Source: Agarophyton chilense (taxonomy: Eukaryota > Rhodophyta > Florideophyceae > Gracilariales > Gracilariaceae). Taken from it: a stretch of 64,000 nucleotides of DNA. The DNA lies in NCBI GenBank assembly GCA_030374765.1, contig JARGXX010000039.1, positions 62,001 to 126,000 of the forward strand. Direction: 5' to 3'. The translations under genes and the position numbers were made by a program. The notes beneath the pieces were generated by a model that searched no databases, was not told the origin of the DNA, and saw only the letters and a program-made list of their open reading frames with translations. This document shows, piece by piece, positions 31,525 through 44,084 of this stretch. How positions within the stretch are numbered: position 1 is the stretch's first letter; each line of letters starts with the position of its first letter.

Positions 31525-34500
31525 TTAATTAAAAATTGCATGATATGATGAATAAGAAATGTTCGTCAAAGCTGTATTAGCTTCTGAAGGAGGAATAACT
31601 TGCCAGAACATAGGCAAAAATTTTGACCAATTTTGTAAAATATATCGTGCTTTCAAACTTTTTGTCTTGATTTCATAAAGCTCTATAAGATTTTTTAATT
31701 GCTTTTCTCCTTCAAATGTTTTAATTTTTTGATATTGTACAATTTGTTTATTAATCTTAGATTCTAAGTTATTATCTTGATCTAAAAAATAAGCTAAACC
31801 ACCTGTCATACCAGCACCAATATTTCTTCCGGCTGGCCCCAATACAACAACTATGCCCCCCGTCATATATTCACAAGAGTGATCACCCACTCCTTCGACT
31901 ACAGACTGAGCTAATGAATTTCTTACAGCAAATCTTTCGCCAGCTTGACCGCTAACAAATAAATAGCCACCTGTTGCACCATATAAACATGTATTGCCAA
32001 TAAGAACAGGCTGTATTGCATTAGGTAAAGCATTTACTTCTGGAACAATAATTATCTCTCCTCCATTCATGCCTTTACCTACATAGTCATTTGCTTCGCC
32101 AATGAGTCTTAAATGCATACCTTTTAAGATAAAAGCACCAAAACTTTGTCCTGCTACACCTATAAAATCTAATTGTAAATTACCTTGAAAACTATCATTC
32201 CCATATTTTTTAGCTATAAAACCAGATATCCTTGCACCCACAGTTCTATCTGTATTCAAGATGTTAACTTTCTTATTTATATCTTCTTGTCTCTCAATAG
32301 CCCGTAGTATTGAAGGATCACTCAGTAAAGTATCATCCAGGACTTTACCGTTATTATGCGTTGTAGTATGAGAATTACCACTATAATTATATTCAGGTGA
32401 GTTTAATAATGGATCTAGACTTAGATGCTTAGTTTTATTTAAGCTTTGATCTTTATGTTTAATTAACTCAGCGTGCCCTATAATATCTGATAAAGACATG
32501 TATCCTAAGGAAGATAAAATTTCTCTTACTTCCTGAGCAACAAAAATAAAAAAGTTAACTAAATCAGCTGGTATACCAGGATAACGCTTACGCAAGTCTT
32601 CCCTTTGGGTAGCTACACCAACAGGACAATTATTTGTATGACATATACGAGCCATAACACAGCCAGTAGCTATCATAGCCACTGTTCCAAATCCAAATTC
32701 TTCTGCACCCATTAAAGCTGCTAAAACTATGTCTTTACCTGTTCTTAATCCTCCATCTACTCTTAAAATCACTCTACTTCTTAACTGATTGTCCACTAAA
32801 GTTTTGTGCACTTCTGATAAACCCAATTCCCAAGGACACCCTGCATGCTTAATTGAACTTAAAGGAGATGCACCAGTACCACCATCATGCCCAGAAATTT
32901 GAATAATATCAGCATTTGCTTTTGCAACACCAGCAGCAATTGTACCAATACCCATTTCTGCAACAAGTTTCACAGATACTTTTGCCTCTGGATTAATTTG
33001 ATGTAAGTCAAAAATAAGCTGTGCTAAATCTTCAATAGAATAGATATCATGATGAGGGGGAGGAGAAATTAAGGTAACACCAGGTTTACAGTTACGTAGT
33101 TTAGCAATATAAGTACTTACTTTTTTACCTGGCAGCTGACCACCTTCCCCAGGTTTTGCTCCTTGAGCAATCTTGATTTCTAATTGTTTAGCATTCATCA
33201 AGTACTCGGGTGTTACACCAAAGCGTCCAGATGCAATTTGCTTAATAGCAGAGCTAGCAATATCATTAACTTTTAACCCTTTTAGATGAGAAAAACTGCT
33301 TGAAATACCTGAATCGTTTATATCCATAATAGGTCTAAAACGCGTATGATCTTCTCCACCTTCACCAGAATTTGATTTACCGCCAAGCCTATTCATAGCT
33401 ATAGCTAAAGTTTCATGTGTTTCGCGAGAAAGTGCTCCTAAAGACATTCCTCCTGTACAAAATCTCTTTACAATGGACTCCACAGATTCTACTGTATCAA
33501 GATCTATAGCATCTTGAAAATTTGCAAAATCTAATAAATCTCTCAAATTAGTAGGAGGACGATCTTCCAATAAATTCTTATATTTATTGTAAAGTGTAAA
33601 ATCTTGGTTGCGCACAGCTTTATGTAACGTTTTAGACATTTCTGGATTATTTACATGATACTCAGCACTTGGTCTATATTGTACATATCCTAGGTTAGGT
33701 AATTTTCTAGATGTCTGTATATTCATGATATTATTATATGAGTCAACTGTACTTAAACCTAGTTCGGATAAATTAATACCATCTAAAGATGATGTTGTGC
33801 CCTTAAAAGCTAAGTTCACCACATCTTTACCTAAGCCTAGTATTTCAAATATTTGAGCTCCATGATAACTAGTTAAAAGAGAAATACCCATCTTTGATAA
33901 GATTTTCAGTAAACCCGTTTCTATAGCACAACGATAATTATGCTGTGCCTCTATTAAGTTGATTTCAGGTAGCTTACCGTTAGACATCAACTTTTGTGTC
34001 CTAGGATTATGCCACCACTGCCTCACTGTTAGAAATGCCATATATGGACATATCGCACTAGCTCCATAACCTATTAAACAAGCAAAATGATGTGTACTCC
34101 AGCATTGAGCTGTTTCTATAACTATAGAGGCTTTATGTCTCAAATTTTGAGATATTAAATAATGATGTACAGCACCAACTATTAATAGAGGTGGTATAAA
34201 TGCTTGTCCTTCATCTAAGGCTTCTACGCGATCACTCAATACAATTATCTCCGAACCATCATGTATTAATTTGACAGTTTCTTGACAAATTTCTATAATT
34301 CTATTGACAAAATTAATATTATTCGAATCTTGTATAAAGAATGTATTAATAAAAGAAATAGATAGACCATATTGATTTAATTTTGTCATCTCAGCTTCAT
34401 TTAAAATAGGAGAATCTAATTTAATAGACTTAGCCATATAATCCTGGGGTTCTAAAAAATTGCCTTTAGTCCCCAAGTACGTTGTTAACGACATAACTAA

Positions 34501-36108
34501 ACTTTCTCTTAAAGGATCAATTGCTGGATTGGTTACTTGAGCAAAGCGCTGTTTGAAAAAATCATATAATAGATGAGACTTTTGTGACAATACAGCAAGA
34601 GGAATATCGTCACCCATGCAAAAAGTTGGTTCTTTAGCTGAGCTAGCCATATGCTCTATGACTAATTCTACATCCTCATTCGTATAACCGAATGCAGTAT
34701 GAAAACGCATCATTTTCAATGAATCAATAATAGAATCCTGAACATAACTTTCTTGTAATAAGTGTTTTTGATATGCATCAAGCCACTTTTTATAAGGAAA
34801 TTTACTAGCAACAGATTGTTTAACAGTCCAATTATCTAAAATTAAATTATTGATTATATCAACACATATCATTTGACCTGGACCCAACCTACCTTTTTGC
34901 GTAATTTCTCCTAAGTTTTTATCTAGAACACCAACTTCTGATGATAGACTAATAAATCCATTCTTGCTAATAATGTAACGAGCTGGACGTAATCCATTTC
35001 TATCTAAAGTCGCTCCTACAACTTTACCATCACTAAAAACAACTAAAGCAGGTCCATCCCATGGTTCTTGAAGACTATTATGATATTCATAAAAATCTAT
35101 AATTTCTGGACAGTTCTCTAGAGCTGGTTGATTCTTGTATGCTTCTGGAATTAAAATCATAAGTGATTCTTGAGGACTCTTCCCTGATTGTATCAAAAGT
35201 TCTAATACAGCATCCAGATTAGCAGAATCACTATTTTGAAAATTAGTGATTGGTTTTAAAATATCAAAATCTTCTGACAGATAGCTTTGCTCAAATAAAG
35301 ACTCTTTTGATTGCATCCAATTTAAGTTACCGAGTAAAGTATTGATTTCTCCATTATGTGCCATAAACCTCATTGGCTGAGCTAAAGGCCATTTAGGCAT
35401 AGTATTTGTACTAAACCTTCTATGATACATAGCAAAATTACTTTCATAATGAATATTACATAGATCCATATAGTATTTAGATAAAACTTCTGACTGAACC
35501 ATTCCTTTATAAATAATAACACGGGAAGAAAAAGAGCAAACATAAAACTGTTTATTAAGATTTAAATGAGATTGAGCAACTAACTTTTCTATTTTTTTTC
35601 TTGTAATGAATAAAGCCTGCTCTAATGCATCACCGGATAAATCTTTAGCTTGTACAAAAAATTGCATTACTAAAGGTTGGTTACTTTTAGCTTGAAAACC
35701 TAATACACTATCGTTTACAGGAACAATACGCCATTTTAGAAAATTAAAACCATTTAAACCTACAGCCCATTCTATTATATTTTGTATAGATTCAATTTTT
35801 TCTTGTGGCATAAATAACATTGCAACACCAACTTGATCTAAGTTCTTTTTAGGTAAAAATTCTGCCAAAATTTTCCATGGAATTTGAGTCATAATACCAG
35901 CACCATCTCCTGAAACTCTATCAGCACTACAGCCACCTCTATGTTCCATACAATTAAGTGCGTTTAAAGCTTGCTTAACAATCGTATGAGATGGTGCATG
36001 TTTAATACGAGTTATAAACCCCACACCGCAGGCATCTTTTTCAGAAAAAATAAAAGGATATTTATATAAGTTATTCAATTGACAGTTATAATATTTTGAT
36101 GCTTGCAT
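31525..36108 (-). CDS. gltB: Ferredoxin-dependent glutamate synthase
   Basis: This 1527-residue enzyme is full length. It converts glutamine and 2-oxoglutarate to two glutamates with reduced ferredoxin in the stroma. The amidotransferase nucleophile is expected at Cys27 ([13 protein letters not shown]) after a short leader, and [19 protein letters not shown] follows. The synthase domain carries FMN-site sequences ([10 protein letters not shown]-like [26 protein letters not shown]). The 3Fe-4S motif is [13 protein letters not shown]. The C-terminal GXGXG beta-helix has GGEIIIVPE. psaC lies 199 bp downstream on the same strand. Confidence 0.98.
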   Translation of the reverse strand: MQASKYYNCQLNNLYKYPFIFSEKDACGVGFITRIKHAPSHTIVKQALNALNCMEHRGGCSADRVSGDGAGIMTQIPWKILAEFLPKKNLDQVGVAMLFMPQEKIESIQNIIEWAVGLNGFNFLKWRIVPVNDSVLGFQAKSNQPLVMQFFVQAKDLSGDALEQALFITRKKIEKLVAQSHLNLNKQFYVCSFSSRVIIYKGMVQSEVLSKYYMDLCNIHYESNFAMYHRRFSTNTMPKWPLAQPMRFMAHNGEINTLLGNLNWMQSKESLFEQSYLSEDFDILKPITNFQNSDSANLDAVLELLIQSGKSPQESLMILIPEAYKNQPALENCPEIIDFYEYHNSLQEPWDGPALVVFSDGKVVGATLDRNGLRPARYIISKNGFISLSSEVGVLDKNLGEITQKGRLGPGQMICVDIINNLILDNWTVKQSVASKFPYKKWLDAYQKHLLQESYVQDSIIDSLKMMRFHTAFGYTNEDVELVIEHMASSAKEPTFCMGDDIPLAVLSQKSHLLYDFFKQRFAQVTNPAIDPLRESLVMSLTTYLGTKGNFLEPQDYMAKSIKLDSPILNEAEMTKLNQYGLSISFINTFFIQDSNNINFVNRIIEICQETVKLIHDGSEIIVLSDRVEALDEGQAFIPPLLIVGAVHHYLISQNLRHKASIVIETAQCWSTHHFACLIGYGASAICPYMAFLTVRQWWHNPRTQKLMSNGKLPEINLIEAQHNYRCAIETGLLKILSKMGISLLTSYHGAQIFEILGLGKDVVNLAFKGTTSSLDGINLSELGLSTVDSYNNIMNIQTSRKLPNLGYVQYRPSAEYHVNNPEMSKTLHKAVRNQDFTLYNKYKNLLEDRPPTNLRDLLDFANFQDAIDLDTVESVESIVKRFCTGGMSLGALSRETHETLAIAMNRLGGKSNSGEGGEDHTRFRPIMDINDSGISSSFSHLKGLKVNDIASSAIKQIASGRFGVTPEYLMNAKQLEIKIAQGAKPGEGGQLPGKKVSTYIAKLRNCKPGVTLISPPPHHDIYSIEDLAQLIFDLHQINPEAKVSVKLVAEMGIGTIAAGVAKANADIIQISGHDGGTGASPLSSIKHAGCPWELGLSEVHKTLVDNQLRSRVILRVDGGLRTGKDIVLAALMGAEEFGFGTVAMIATGCVMARICHTNNCPVGVATQREDLRKRYPGIPADLVNFFIFVAQEVREILSSLGYMSLSDIIGHAELIKHKDQSLNKTKHLSLDPLLNSPEYNYSGNSHTTTHNNGKVLDDTLLSDPSILRAIERQEDINKKVNILNTDRTVGARISGFIAKKYGNDSFQGNLQLDFIGVAGQSFGAFILKGMHLRLIGEANDYVGKGMNGGEIIIVPEVNALPNAIQPVLIGNTCLYGATGGYLFVSGQAGERFAVRNSLAQSVVEGVGDHSCEYMTGGIVVVLGPAGRNIGAGMTGGLAYFLDQDNNLESKINKQIVQYQKIKTFEGEKQLKNLIELYEIKTKSLKARYILQNWSKFLPMFWQVIPPSEANTALTNISYSSYHAIFN

Positions 36109-36399
36109 ATGTAATTATTATTTTGTGTTTTAGCGTAAAATTTTATATATTAGTCATATATTATCAATACTGCATGAAATCATATAGAAATTATATATAT
36201 GGCATATAAATTCAGATAATTATGCAGTACAAGCAATAATTTATTTATTATTAATGCATTTAGAAATAAAATCAGACTATTGCTATAGTATTACATATAT
36301 TCAAATAAAAGATGCATATCTAAAACTAAATTTGAGTTATTTAACGAACTAGTAAAGAACTTAATTATTAATACATACTAATTTATTTATTTTCATGTA

Positions 36400-36642
36400 A
36401 TGCATAATCAAGATATCAAAATATATAATCACTTAAAAGTACATGAAATTATATACAAAACTGAAGAACTCCTCAATATTTCTAAGAATCGATATAGAAT
36501 AACTGTTCAAATAGCAAACCGAGCTAAAAGGAAAAAATACGAGGATCTAGATATTATAGATGATCCGACAATTAAGCCTATTATTCGTTCAATATTAGAA
36601 ATGGTAGATGAAATTACTCAGCCAGAAATAATAAGTGATTAA
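36400..36642 (+). CDS. rpoZ: RNA polymerase omega subunit (Ycf61)
   Basis: The 80-residue protein has the omega pattern: [20 protein letters not shown], then [20 protein letters not shown]. Omega helps the beta' subunit fold in the plastid-encoded polymerase. It lies upstream of cpcBA on the same strand, across 215 bp, and is divergent from gltB across 291 bp with no other gene visible. Confidence 0.88.
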   Translation: MHNQDIKIYNHLKVHEIIYKTEELLNISKNRYRITVQIANRAKRKKYEDLDIIDDPTIKPIIRSILEMVDEITQPEIISD

Positions 36643-36857
36643 ATTTAGCAATTATTTAATCACTTATTACAGAAGAGTTTAATTGTAATATTTTTTTAAA
36701 AAAAAATCCTGATAAATTACTATACTTATTTAATAAGTACTAATCAAGTATCATTAATTAGAATTTAGGTACTATTAATATATCTAGATTTATGAGATTA
36801 GTTCTTTGTTTTTAGATAAATTATTAACTAAATTTTCAATTTAAGGAGAACATTAAT

Positions 36858-37376
36858 ATGTTAGATGCATTTGCTAAAGTTGTAGCCCAAGCTGATGCTA
36901 GAGGAGAATTTCTAAGTAATACGCAATTAGATGCTCTAGCAAACATGATTGCTGAAGGTAATAAAAGACTTGATATTGTTAATAAAATTAATTCAAATGC
37001 CTCTGCAATCGTTACCAATTCTGCACGTGCATTATTTGCTGAACAACCACAACTTGTTCAACCTGGAGGTAATGCATATACTAACCGCAGAATGGCTGCA
37101 TGTTTAAGAGATATGGAAATTGTTTTAAGATATGTGAGTTATGCTATGATTGCTGGTGATTCTAGTGTATTAGATGATAGATGTTTAAATGGCTTACGAG
37201 AAACTTATCAAGCATTGGGAACTCCTGGAACATCTGTAGCTGTTGCAATACAAAAAATGAAAGAAGCATCAGTCAGCTTAGCTAATGATTCCAATGGAAC
37301 ACCCGTAGGAGATTGTAGCTCATTAACTGCTGAATTAGGTGTATACTTTGATAGAGCAGCAGTTGCAGTAGTATAA
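36858..37376 (+). CDS. cpcB: Phycocyanin beta subunit
   Basis: The 172-residue subunit carries bilin cysteines in [20 protein letters not shown] (about 82) and [12 protein letters not shown] (about 153). [18 protein letters not shown] is conserved. AAGGAGA lies 10 nt before the ATG. cpcA follows after 60 bp. Phycocyanin rods sit between phycoerythrin and the core. Confidence 0.98.
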   Translation: MLDAFAKVVAQADARGEFLSNTQLDALANMIAEGNKRLDIVNKINSNASAIVTNSARALFAEQPQLVQPGGNAYTNRRMAACLRDMEIVLRYVSYAMIAGDSSVLDDRCLNGLRETYQALGTPGTSVAVAIQKMKEASVSLANDSNGTPVGDCSSLTAELGVYFDRAAVAVV

Positions 37377-37436
37377 AGCTTGATACCTATAAATCCACTC
37401 AAATTAGAATAATTAAACAATAAGGAAATCAAAATC

Positions 37437-37925
37437 ATGAAAACACCTATAACAGAAGCAATAGCATCAGCAGATAGTCAGGGAAGATTCTTGAGCAACG
37501 GTGAATTGCAATCAATTAATGGACGTTATCAAAGGGCAACCGCTAGCTTAGAGGCAGCAAGATCATTAACAAGTAATGCTCAAAGATTGATCACAGGAGC
37601 TGCACAATCTGTTTATACTAAATTTCCATTTACAACACAGATGCCAGGACCAACTTATGCATCTAGTGCAATCGGAAAAGCAAAATGTGCAAGAGATATT
37701 GGGTATTACTTAAGAATGACTACTTACTGTCTTGTAGTAGGAGCAACAGGACCTATGGATGAATATTTAATTGCTGGATTAGAAGAAATCAACCGCAGTT
37801 TTGAATTATCACCAAGTTGGTATATAGAAGCTTTACAATATATAAAAAACAGTCATAGTCTTGCAGGACAAGCGGCTAATGAGGCAAATACGTATTTAGA
37901 CTACGCTATTAATGCGCTAAGTTAA
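37437..37925 (+). CDS. cpcA: Phycocyanin alpha subunit
   Basis: The 162-residue subunit starts [20 protein letters not shown] and has its bilin cysteine in [20 protein letters not shown] (about 84). The C-terminal [15 protein letters not shown] is conserved. It forms the phycocyanin monomer with CpcB. Two hairpins (37967-38037) follow the gene. Confidence 0.98.
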   Translation: MKTPITEAIASADSQGRFLSNGELQSINGRYQRATASLEAARSLTSNAQRLITGAAQSVYTKFPFTTQMPGPTYASSAIGKAKCARDIGYYLRMTTYCLVVGATGPMDEYLIAGLEEINRSFELSPSWYIEALQYIKNSHSLAGQAANEANTYLDYAINALS

Positions 37926-37966
37926 ATATATTTATAATTTAATAAAAATTTATATCAAAAACTAAT

Positions 37967-38037
37967 AATATGTATATATAATTATATATATACATATTGT
38001 TTATATAATATCTAATGTTTTATACATATAAAACATT
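37967..38037 (+). terminator. Two hairpins after cpcBA
   Basis: The first stem is AATATGTATATATA/TATATATACATATT (14 bp, 4-nt loop, 37967-37998). The second is AATGTTTTA/TAAAACATT (9 bp, 6-nt loop, 38014-38037). They start 41 bp after the cpcA stop and probably mark the transcript end. Confidence 0.55.
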
Positions 38038-38190
38038 ACTGAAATATCATATATTATATCTTTACATTCGAATAACCTATATATTTTTGATTATTTGAAT
38101 TTAAATTCACTTAATAACTATAATTAACATCTTTCTGTTACCAAAATCAAATATTTCTATAATGTTCATTCTTAATTTTAATTTTATCAC

Positions 38191-39726
38191 ATGAAATCTA
38201 TTATTTTAACTATTCTTGACGGTTGGGGATATTCAAAAAACACGAAAGGGAATGCAATTCAACTAGCAGATACACCTAATATAGACAAACTTTGGAAGAG
38301 CTATCCAAATACATTATTAAGTGCTTCAGGACAAGATGTTGGACTACCTGAAGGGCAAATGGGAAATTCAGAAGTGGGACATACAACTATTGGAGCAGGT
38401 AGAATTATTAATCAAGATTTAGTACGGATTAGTAAATCTATCGCGGATAAATCGTTCTTTGAGAATGAAGCAATTAATAATATATGCCGAAAAATTAGTT
38501 TTTACAATGCAAAACTGCATTTAATTGGACTTTGCTCTAATGGAGGTGTACATTCTCATATTAAACACTTATTTGCATTGCTGGATATAGCAATGAAATA
38601 TAAGATTCCAATTTGTATACATGCTATTACAGATGGAAGAGATACTTCACCATATGGATCCAAAATTTTTATCGAAGAAATCAATAAGTATATTAAAGAA
38701 TGTAGTCATATCAATATTTGTACAATTAGCGGAAGATACTACAGTATGGATAGAGACTGTCGTTGGGCAAGAACAGAAAAAAGTTATAATGCACTACTCA
38801 AAAATACATTGAGTTTTACGACGGATCCTATCTTAATGATCAATGAATATTATAAACAAAATATATCAGATGAATTTATACCTCCTACGAGATTACATAA
38901 GGGAAACATTGAAAATAATGATGGTATTATATTTTTTAATTTTAGACCAGATAGAATGCGACAATTAGTACATGCATTTACTAAATCTACGTTTAGAGGA
39001 TTTAATACAACATCATTTCAAAATCTAGAAGTAGTAACATTTACGCAGTACGATCCAAGCTTAAACATGAAGGTAGCTTTTCCAGCAAAAAAAAATAAAA
39101 ATTTTATTGGAGAAATTATTGCAGCATATGGCTTAAAACAATTAAGATTAGCAGAAACAGAAAAATATGCACATGTTACGTATTTTTTTAATGGAGGTAT
39201 TGAAGAACCTTTTGCTGGTGAGGATAGACAACTAATTCCTAGCCCAAAAGTAGAAACATATGATTTAGCTCCTGAGATGTCAGCTACACAATTAACTAAA
39301 AAAGCAATTAGTGCTATTAATAAAAACACCTATAAATTAATAGTAATTAACTATGCTAATCCAGATATGGTAGGACACACAGGTAATTTAAATGCAACCA
39401 TTCATGCTATTAAAAAAATTGATGAATGCATTGAAAAAATTTGGCTAGCATGTCAAACTACGAGTAGTACACTTATAATTACATCCGATCATGGTAATGC
39501 AGATTATATGTTAGATGAAAATAATCAACCGTGCACATCTCATAGTACCAATCCTGTTCCATTCATATTAGCTGAATCAGCGAATAGTTACACACGTGAT
39601 TTAAGAAAAAATGGTAATTTATCTGACATTGCACCTACGATTTTGGAATTATTGAATTTAAATATTCCTACTGAAATGAATGGCATATCTTTGCTAAGAA
39701 CAAAAACAAAAATAAAATATAATTAA
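38191..39726 (+). CDS. gpmI: 2,3-bisphosphoglycerate-independent phosphoglycerate mutase
   Basis: This 511-residue enzyme interconverts 3- and 2-phosphoglycerate with two Mn ions. The catalytic serine is Ser60 in GQMGNSEVGHTTIGAGR. Metal ligands include Asp10 (ILDGWGYS) and ITSDHGNADYM near the C-terminus. AITDGRDTSP and FFNFRPDRMRQL are also diagnostic. Length is normal. Red plastid annotations often use pgmA. It is followed by ycf21 and secA on the same strand. Confidence 0.97.
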   Translation: MKSIILTILDGWGYSKNTKGNAIQLADTPNIDKLWKSYPNTLLSASGQDVGLPEGQMGNSEVGHTTIGAGRIINQDLVRISKSIADKSFFENEAINNICRKISFYNAKLHLIGLCSNGGVHSHIKHLFALLDIAMKYKIPICIHAITDGRDTSPYGSKIFIEEINKYIKECSHINICTISGRYYSMDRDCRWARTEKSYNALLKNTLSFTTDPILMINEYYKQNISDEFIPPTRLHKGNIENNDGIIFFNFRPDRMRQLVHAFTKSTFRGFNTTSFQNLEVVTFTQYDPSLNMKVAFPAKKNKNFIGEIIAAYGLKQLRLAETEKYAHVTYFFNGGIEEPFAGEDRQLIPSPKVETYDLAPEMSATQLTKKAISAINKNTYKLIVINYANPDMVGHTGNLNATIHAIKKIDECIEKIWLACQTTSSTLIITSDHGNADYMLDENNQPCTSHSTNPVPFILAESANSYTRDLRKNGNLSDIAPTILELLNLNIPTEMNGISLLRTKTKIKYN

Positions 39727-39804
39727 TCTTTTGATATAAATAAAATATAACAATTATCATTGTAAATGCTTGCATTTAAAGTAATGATTATAAAATACAT
39801 AAAT

Positions 39805-40323
39805 ATGAACTCATTTAATTATATTATAAATATACCACTAAACGATCTGAACTCTTTTAATCAAAAAACGTACCATTTAATTCCAGCTGAATGGAAATTT
39901 ATACTTATGAGTGACGGATCATTTACACAAAATTTAAACTCATTAACGAGAAAAAAGATTATTACTTTTCCGGCACATATAAAACACCAATATATAAATA
40001 AAAAAACAAAAATTAGAGAAGTTTATTTACAGGACAAATCAGATAGAAACCTCGCATTTGCTCGATCTCATTGGATATCACAAATAAGTAATCAAACATA
40101 TAATTTAACTAAAAATGAACCTATAGGAAAATCATTAATTAAACATCGAGCAGATGTATATAAAGATATACATGAAATATATTATGTATATTCTATATAT
40201 TTAGAAAAAATTTTTAATAGTTTAGAGCCTATATGGGGTAGAAAATGCACTATATATAATGACTATGAAGCTATAACAACTATACAAGAATTTTTTTCGC
40301 CTCACATAATATCTTTTTTCTAA
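39805..40323 (+). CDS. ycf21: Ycf21, chorismate lyase-like (DUF98) protein
   Basis: From ATG 39805 the protein has 172 residues. It contains YHLIPAEWKFILMSDGSFTQ and LNSLTRKKI, then EVYLQDKSDRNLAFARSHWI and NEPIGKSLIKHRADVYKDIHEIYY, which resemble the DUF98/UbiC-like family. In cyanobacteria such a lyase makes 4-hydroxybenzoate for plastoquinone, and that role is inferred here. The frame also offers an ATG at 39766. The later start is preferred because homologues begin near the hydrophobic strand. It ends 14 bp before secA. Confidence 0.82.
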   Translation: MNSFNYIINIPLNDLNSFNQKTYHLIPAEWKFILMSDGSFTQNLNSLTRKKIITFPAHIKHQYINKKTKIREVYLQDKSDRNLAFARSHWISQISNQTYNLTKNEPIGKSLIKHRADVYKDIHEIYYVYSIYLEKIFNSLEPIWGRKCTIYNDYEAITTIQEFFSPHIISFF

Positions 40324-40337
40324 TCTTAATTATTAAT

Positions 40338-42986
40338 ATGTTAAATTTTTTTAAAAAAAACACGTTAAATAAATTTCAAAATACAATTAACAAAATTCAT
40401 TATATAGAAAATATAGTACAAAACTACTCAGATGCGAAACTAAAAAATCAGACACAGGAACTAAAGAAAAAAATCAAGGAAAACTGTAATTTAAAACAAA
40501 TATTACCAGAATCTTTTGCAATAGTTAAAGAAGCAATTAAGAGATCAACGGGTATGATTTTATTTGATGTCCAATTAATAGGAAGTATTGTATTGCATCA
40601 GGGTAAAATAGCAGAAATGAAGACAGGAGAAGGGAAAACTGTTGTTGCTATCACGACAGGATATCTTAATGCTTTAACTGAAAAAGGTGTACATATCATT
40701 ACAGTTAACGATTATCTAGCTAAAAGAGATTCAGAACTAGCTCAGAAAATTTGTTCATATATTGATTTAAAAGTGGGTTTAATAACACCATCGATGAATT
40801 ATAAAGAAAAAAAACAAGCATATGATTGCGACATTACCTATATTACTAATAGCGAATTAGGTTTTGATTATCTTAGAGATAATATGGCTATAGAATTTAA
40901 TCAAATAGTACAGAGAGGATTCAATTTTGCAATTATTGATGAAGTAGATTCTATATTGATTGATGAAGCAAGAACACCACTAATCGTATCTGGTCCTTTT
41001 GACATAGAGACAAATAAGTATAAAAAATCTACATCTATAGCAAATACACTAGAAAAAACTTTAGACTACGAAATAGACGAAAAAACGAAGAATATCACTC
41101 TGACAGAAAAAGGTATTAATCGATGCGAAAATATTTTAAATATTGATAATTTATACGACATTTATGATTCTTGGATACAATACCTATTAAATTCTTTAAA
41201 AGCTAAAGATCTATTTTTTAAAAATCAACATTATATTATTAAAAATAACGAAATTATGATTGTTGATGAATTTACAGGACGAGTTATGCACGGTAGGAGA
41301 TGGAGTGATGGATTACATCAAGCTATTGAATCAAAAGAAAATATTCCGATTCAAAAAGAGAATAAAACACTAGCCTCAATTACCTATCAAAATTTATTTC
41401 TATTATATGAAAAATTATCAGGTATGACTGGTACAGCAAAAACAGAAGAGACAGAACTAGATAAAATATATAATCTTGAAGTATTGGAAATACCTACAAA
41501 TAAAAGTTGTAAAAGGCAAGATTTGCCTGATCTAGTTTATAAAACAGAATACAAAAAATGGCAAGCTATAGCAGATGAATGTTTTGATATGTACCATATT
41601 GGTCGACCAACACTTATTGGAACAACTAACGTGGAAAAATCTGAATTACTAGCAAAAATATTAATGCAATTACAAATACCTTTTAACTTACTTAATGCAA
41701 AACCAGAAAATGTGTCAAGAGAAGCAGAAGTTATTACACAAGCAGGAAGGAAAAACACAATAACTATATCAACAAACATGGCTGGTAGAGGCACAGATAT
41801 TATACTAGGTGGAAATCCGGAAGCTTTATCAAAACTCGCACTAATAAATTATTTACAAGATAAATTGGGACTGGGAGTAAACGATCTATTAAATAATATA
41901 GAAACTCAAATTAAAACTATAAGCAATGATTATATATTACATATACAAGAATTAGATATTTATAAATATAAGCATATAGATCTAACAGAAATTCAGCATT
42001 ACCTTGAGAAAATAATTGGCAGCGAACATACTAAAGATAGTGAAGAAGAAAATTTACAAAAACTTTATTTACAAATATTAGGTGAATATAAACAGATATG
42101 TTCTCAAGAAAAACAAGAAGTTTTACAATTAGGGGGCTTATATGTAATAGGAACAGAGAGGCATGAATCAAGAAGAATAGATAATCAGCTCAGAGGTAGA
42201 GCAGGCAGACAGGGAGATATTGGTGCATCACGTTTTTTTCTAAGCTTGGAAGATAATCTACTAAGAATTTTTGGTGGAGATAAAATATCCCAACTAATGG
42301 ATAACTTAAATATTGATGAACATACTCCAATAGAATCCATTATTTTAAGTAAAAGCTTAGACTCTGCACAAAAAAAAGTAGAATCATATTTTTATGACAT
42401 AAGAAAACAATTATTTGAATATGATGAAGTGATTAATAATCAAAGGCAAGCAATATATGCAGAAAGAAAAAGAATATTACAATCTAGCTTTACCAGGGAT
42501 TGCATAATAGAATATGCAGAGAGTACTATAGATGAGATATTAGTAGCATTTTATCAAGAAGATAATATAAATAATAAAAATTATATTATAAACAAGGTAT
42601 ACCAACTATTAAACTTAACTGAAAATTTTCAGGTAAATACTGTTTATAATATGAATTATAAACAAACAAAAGAATTTTTATATGAACAATTAAGAATCAG
42701 TTATGACCTTAGAGAAAGTTATTTAGAACAATTAAGACCGGGTCTAATTAGAAAACTAGAAAAATACTATCTGTTGCAACAAATAGATAAAGCATGGCAG
42801 GATCATTTAGATAAAATGGCTTTACTTAGAGAATCGATCGGATGGAGAAGTTATGGTCAACAAGATCCTTTAGTAGAATATAAAAATGAAGCATTTTCTC
42901 TATTTATTAATATGGTTAGATATATAAGACAAACTGTTACATATTTAACTATGCGCTCACGTTTAATTATTAATATCAATAATTGA
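40338..42986 (+). CDS. secA: Preprotein translocase motor SecA
   Basis: The 882-residue ATPase drives proteins through SecYEG into or across the thylakoid membrane. Walker A MKTGEGKTVVAI, the DEAD-type box FAIIDEVDSILIDEARTPLI, the second nucleotide domain TNMAGRGTDIILGGNPEA and RGRAGRQGDIGASRFFLS are all present. The length is normal for a plastid SecA without a zinc C-terminus. Likely substrates encoded here include PsaF, PsbV and PetJ, which have lumen signal peptides. Confidence 0.98.
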   Translation: MLNFFKKNTLNKFQNTINKIHYIENIVQNYSDAKLKNQTQELKKKIKENCNLKQILPESFAIVKEAIKRSTGMILFDVQLIGSIVLHQGKIAEMKTGEGKTVVAITTGYLNALTEKGVHIITVNDYLAKRDSELAQKICSYIDLKVGLITPSMNYKEKKQAYDCDITYITNSELGFDYLRDNMAIEFNQIVQRGFNFAIIDEVDSILIDEARTPLIVSGPFDIETNKYKKSTSIANTLEKTLDYEIDEKTKNITLTEKGINRCENILNIDNLYDIYDSWIQYLLNSLKAKDLFFKNQHYIIKNNEIMIVDEFTGRVMHGRRWSDGLHQAIESKENIPIQKENKTLASITYQNLFLLYEKLSGMTGTAKTEETELDKIYNLEVLEIPTNKSCKRQDLPDLVYKTEYKKWQAIADECFDMYHIGRPTLIGTTNVEKSELLAKILMQLQIPFNLLNAKPENVSREAEVITQAGRKNTITISTNMAGRGTDIILGGNPEALSKLALINYLQDKLGLGVNDLLNNIETQIKTISNDYILHIQELDIYKYKHIDLTEIQHYLEKIIGSEHTKDSEEENLQKLYLQILGEYKQICSQEKQEVLQLGGLYVIGTERHESRRIDNQLRGRAGRQGDIGASRFFLSLEDNLLRIFGGDKISQLMDNLNIDEHTPIESIILSKSLDSAQKKVESYFYDIRKQLFEYDEVINNQRQAIYAERKRILQSSFTRDCIIEYAESTIDEILVAFYQEDNINNKNYIINKVYQLLNLTENFQVNTVYNMNYKQTKEFLYEQLRISYDLRESYLEQLRPGLIRKLEKYYLLQQIDKAWQDHLDKMALLRESIGWRSYGQQDPLVEYKNEAFSLFINMVRYIRQTVTYLTMRSRLIININN

Positions 42987-43120
42987 GAATTTAATAACAA
43001 AAATGAAGATGTATTTTTTTATGTCAATACAAAACTTGACATAACTAATAAAATTTATTAATCTATTCTCATAGGAAAATTATAAACAATTAAATAATAA
43101 AAATATATTAAGATAACAAT

Positions 43121-43193
43121 GCCCCCATCGTCTAGAGGCCTAGGACATCTCCCTTTCACGGAGGTAACGGGGATTCGAATTCCCCTGGGGGTA
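43121..43193 (+). tRNA. trnE(uuc): tRNA-Glu (UUC)
   Basis: The acceptor GCCCCCA pairs with TGGGGGT. The anticodon loop CTTTCAC gives UUC, and the T-loop is TTCGAAT. Plastid tRNA-Glu also feeds tetrapyrrole synthesis through glutamyl-tRNA reductase. Confidence 0.96.
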
Positions 43194-43236
43194 TCATTAC
43201 TAAACATAAAATCCACAATTAAAACATTTAAATTAA

Positions 43237-44043
43237 TTATTTCACACTACTTGCCAGATTAATAGAATACTTTAATTTTTGACAAAACTGAGCTAGAGAA
43301 TTTAGCATATCTTGCGGTAATTCACCTACTATATTAGTAATAATAGCACTACCAACAACTATACCGTCTATATTCCAATTGACAATTTGAGATATTTGAT
43401 TGGTATTATTAATACCAAAACCTAACATGATCAATTTATTTGTTGTACTTTTGATGTGATTAGCCAAATGTTGAATTTTTAAATCAAAATTATCTCGCAG
43501 ACCAGTAACTCCACAACTACTAACCAAATAAATGCACCCAGGTGACTTAGATGCAATTAATTGAATTCTAGATTCTGAACTAGTAGGAGCGACAAATAAA
43601 ATCAACTCTATATTATAGGAATTACATATTTCTAATATGTAATCTACTTCTTCTAATGGTAAGTCTGGAATAATTAATCCTTTTGCTCCAGCTTGAGATA
43701 TTTCAAATATAAACTTATTGACACCCCTAACTAAAACAGGATTATAGTAAGTAAATATAATAATAGGAGCATGTAAATCAGGTATTACTTTTTTTAGTAT
43801 AAATAGTACTTGTTCAATGTAAATTCCCTGTTTTAAAGCGGCTTGAGATGCTTCTTGAATAATAGGACCATCTGCCAAAGCATCGGAATAAGGTACGCCT
43901 AACTCTATTAAATCTGCCCCTTCTCTATCTAATACTTTTAAAGCTTGTATGCATATATCAATATTTGGGTAACCAGCTGTAATAAATGGAATCAAGGAAC
44001 AAGATGAATTTTTGCTACGTAAAAAATTTGTGATTGCATTCAT
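43237..44043 (-). CDS. trpA: Tryptophan synthase alpha chain
   Basis: This 268-residue TIM-barrel enzyme splits indole-3-glycerol phosphate. The catalytic Glu lies in DLIELGVPYSDALADGPIIQ, and the Asp in GLIIPDLPLEE. YLVSSCGVTGLRD and IMLGFGINN mark the phosphate site. Length and start are typical. The beta chain is not in this window. Confidence 0.98.
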   Translation of the reverse strand: MNAITNFLRSKNSSCSLIPFITAGYPNIDICIQALKVLDREGADLIELGVPYSDALADGPIIQEASQAALKQGIYIEQVLFILKKVIPDLHAPIIIFTYYNPVLVRGVNKFIFEISQAGAKGLIIPDLPLEEVDYILEICNSYNIELILFVAPTSSESRIQLIASKSPGCIYLVSSCGVTGLRDNFDLKIQHLANHIKSTTNKLIMLGFGINNTNQISQIVNWNIDGIVVGSAIITNIVGELPQDMLNSLAQFCQKLKYSINLASSVK

Positions 44044-44084
44044 AGTTTAATTTATAAAAAGTAAATAATTAAAATGTGAAAAAT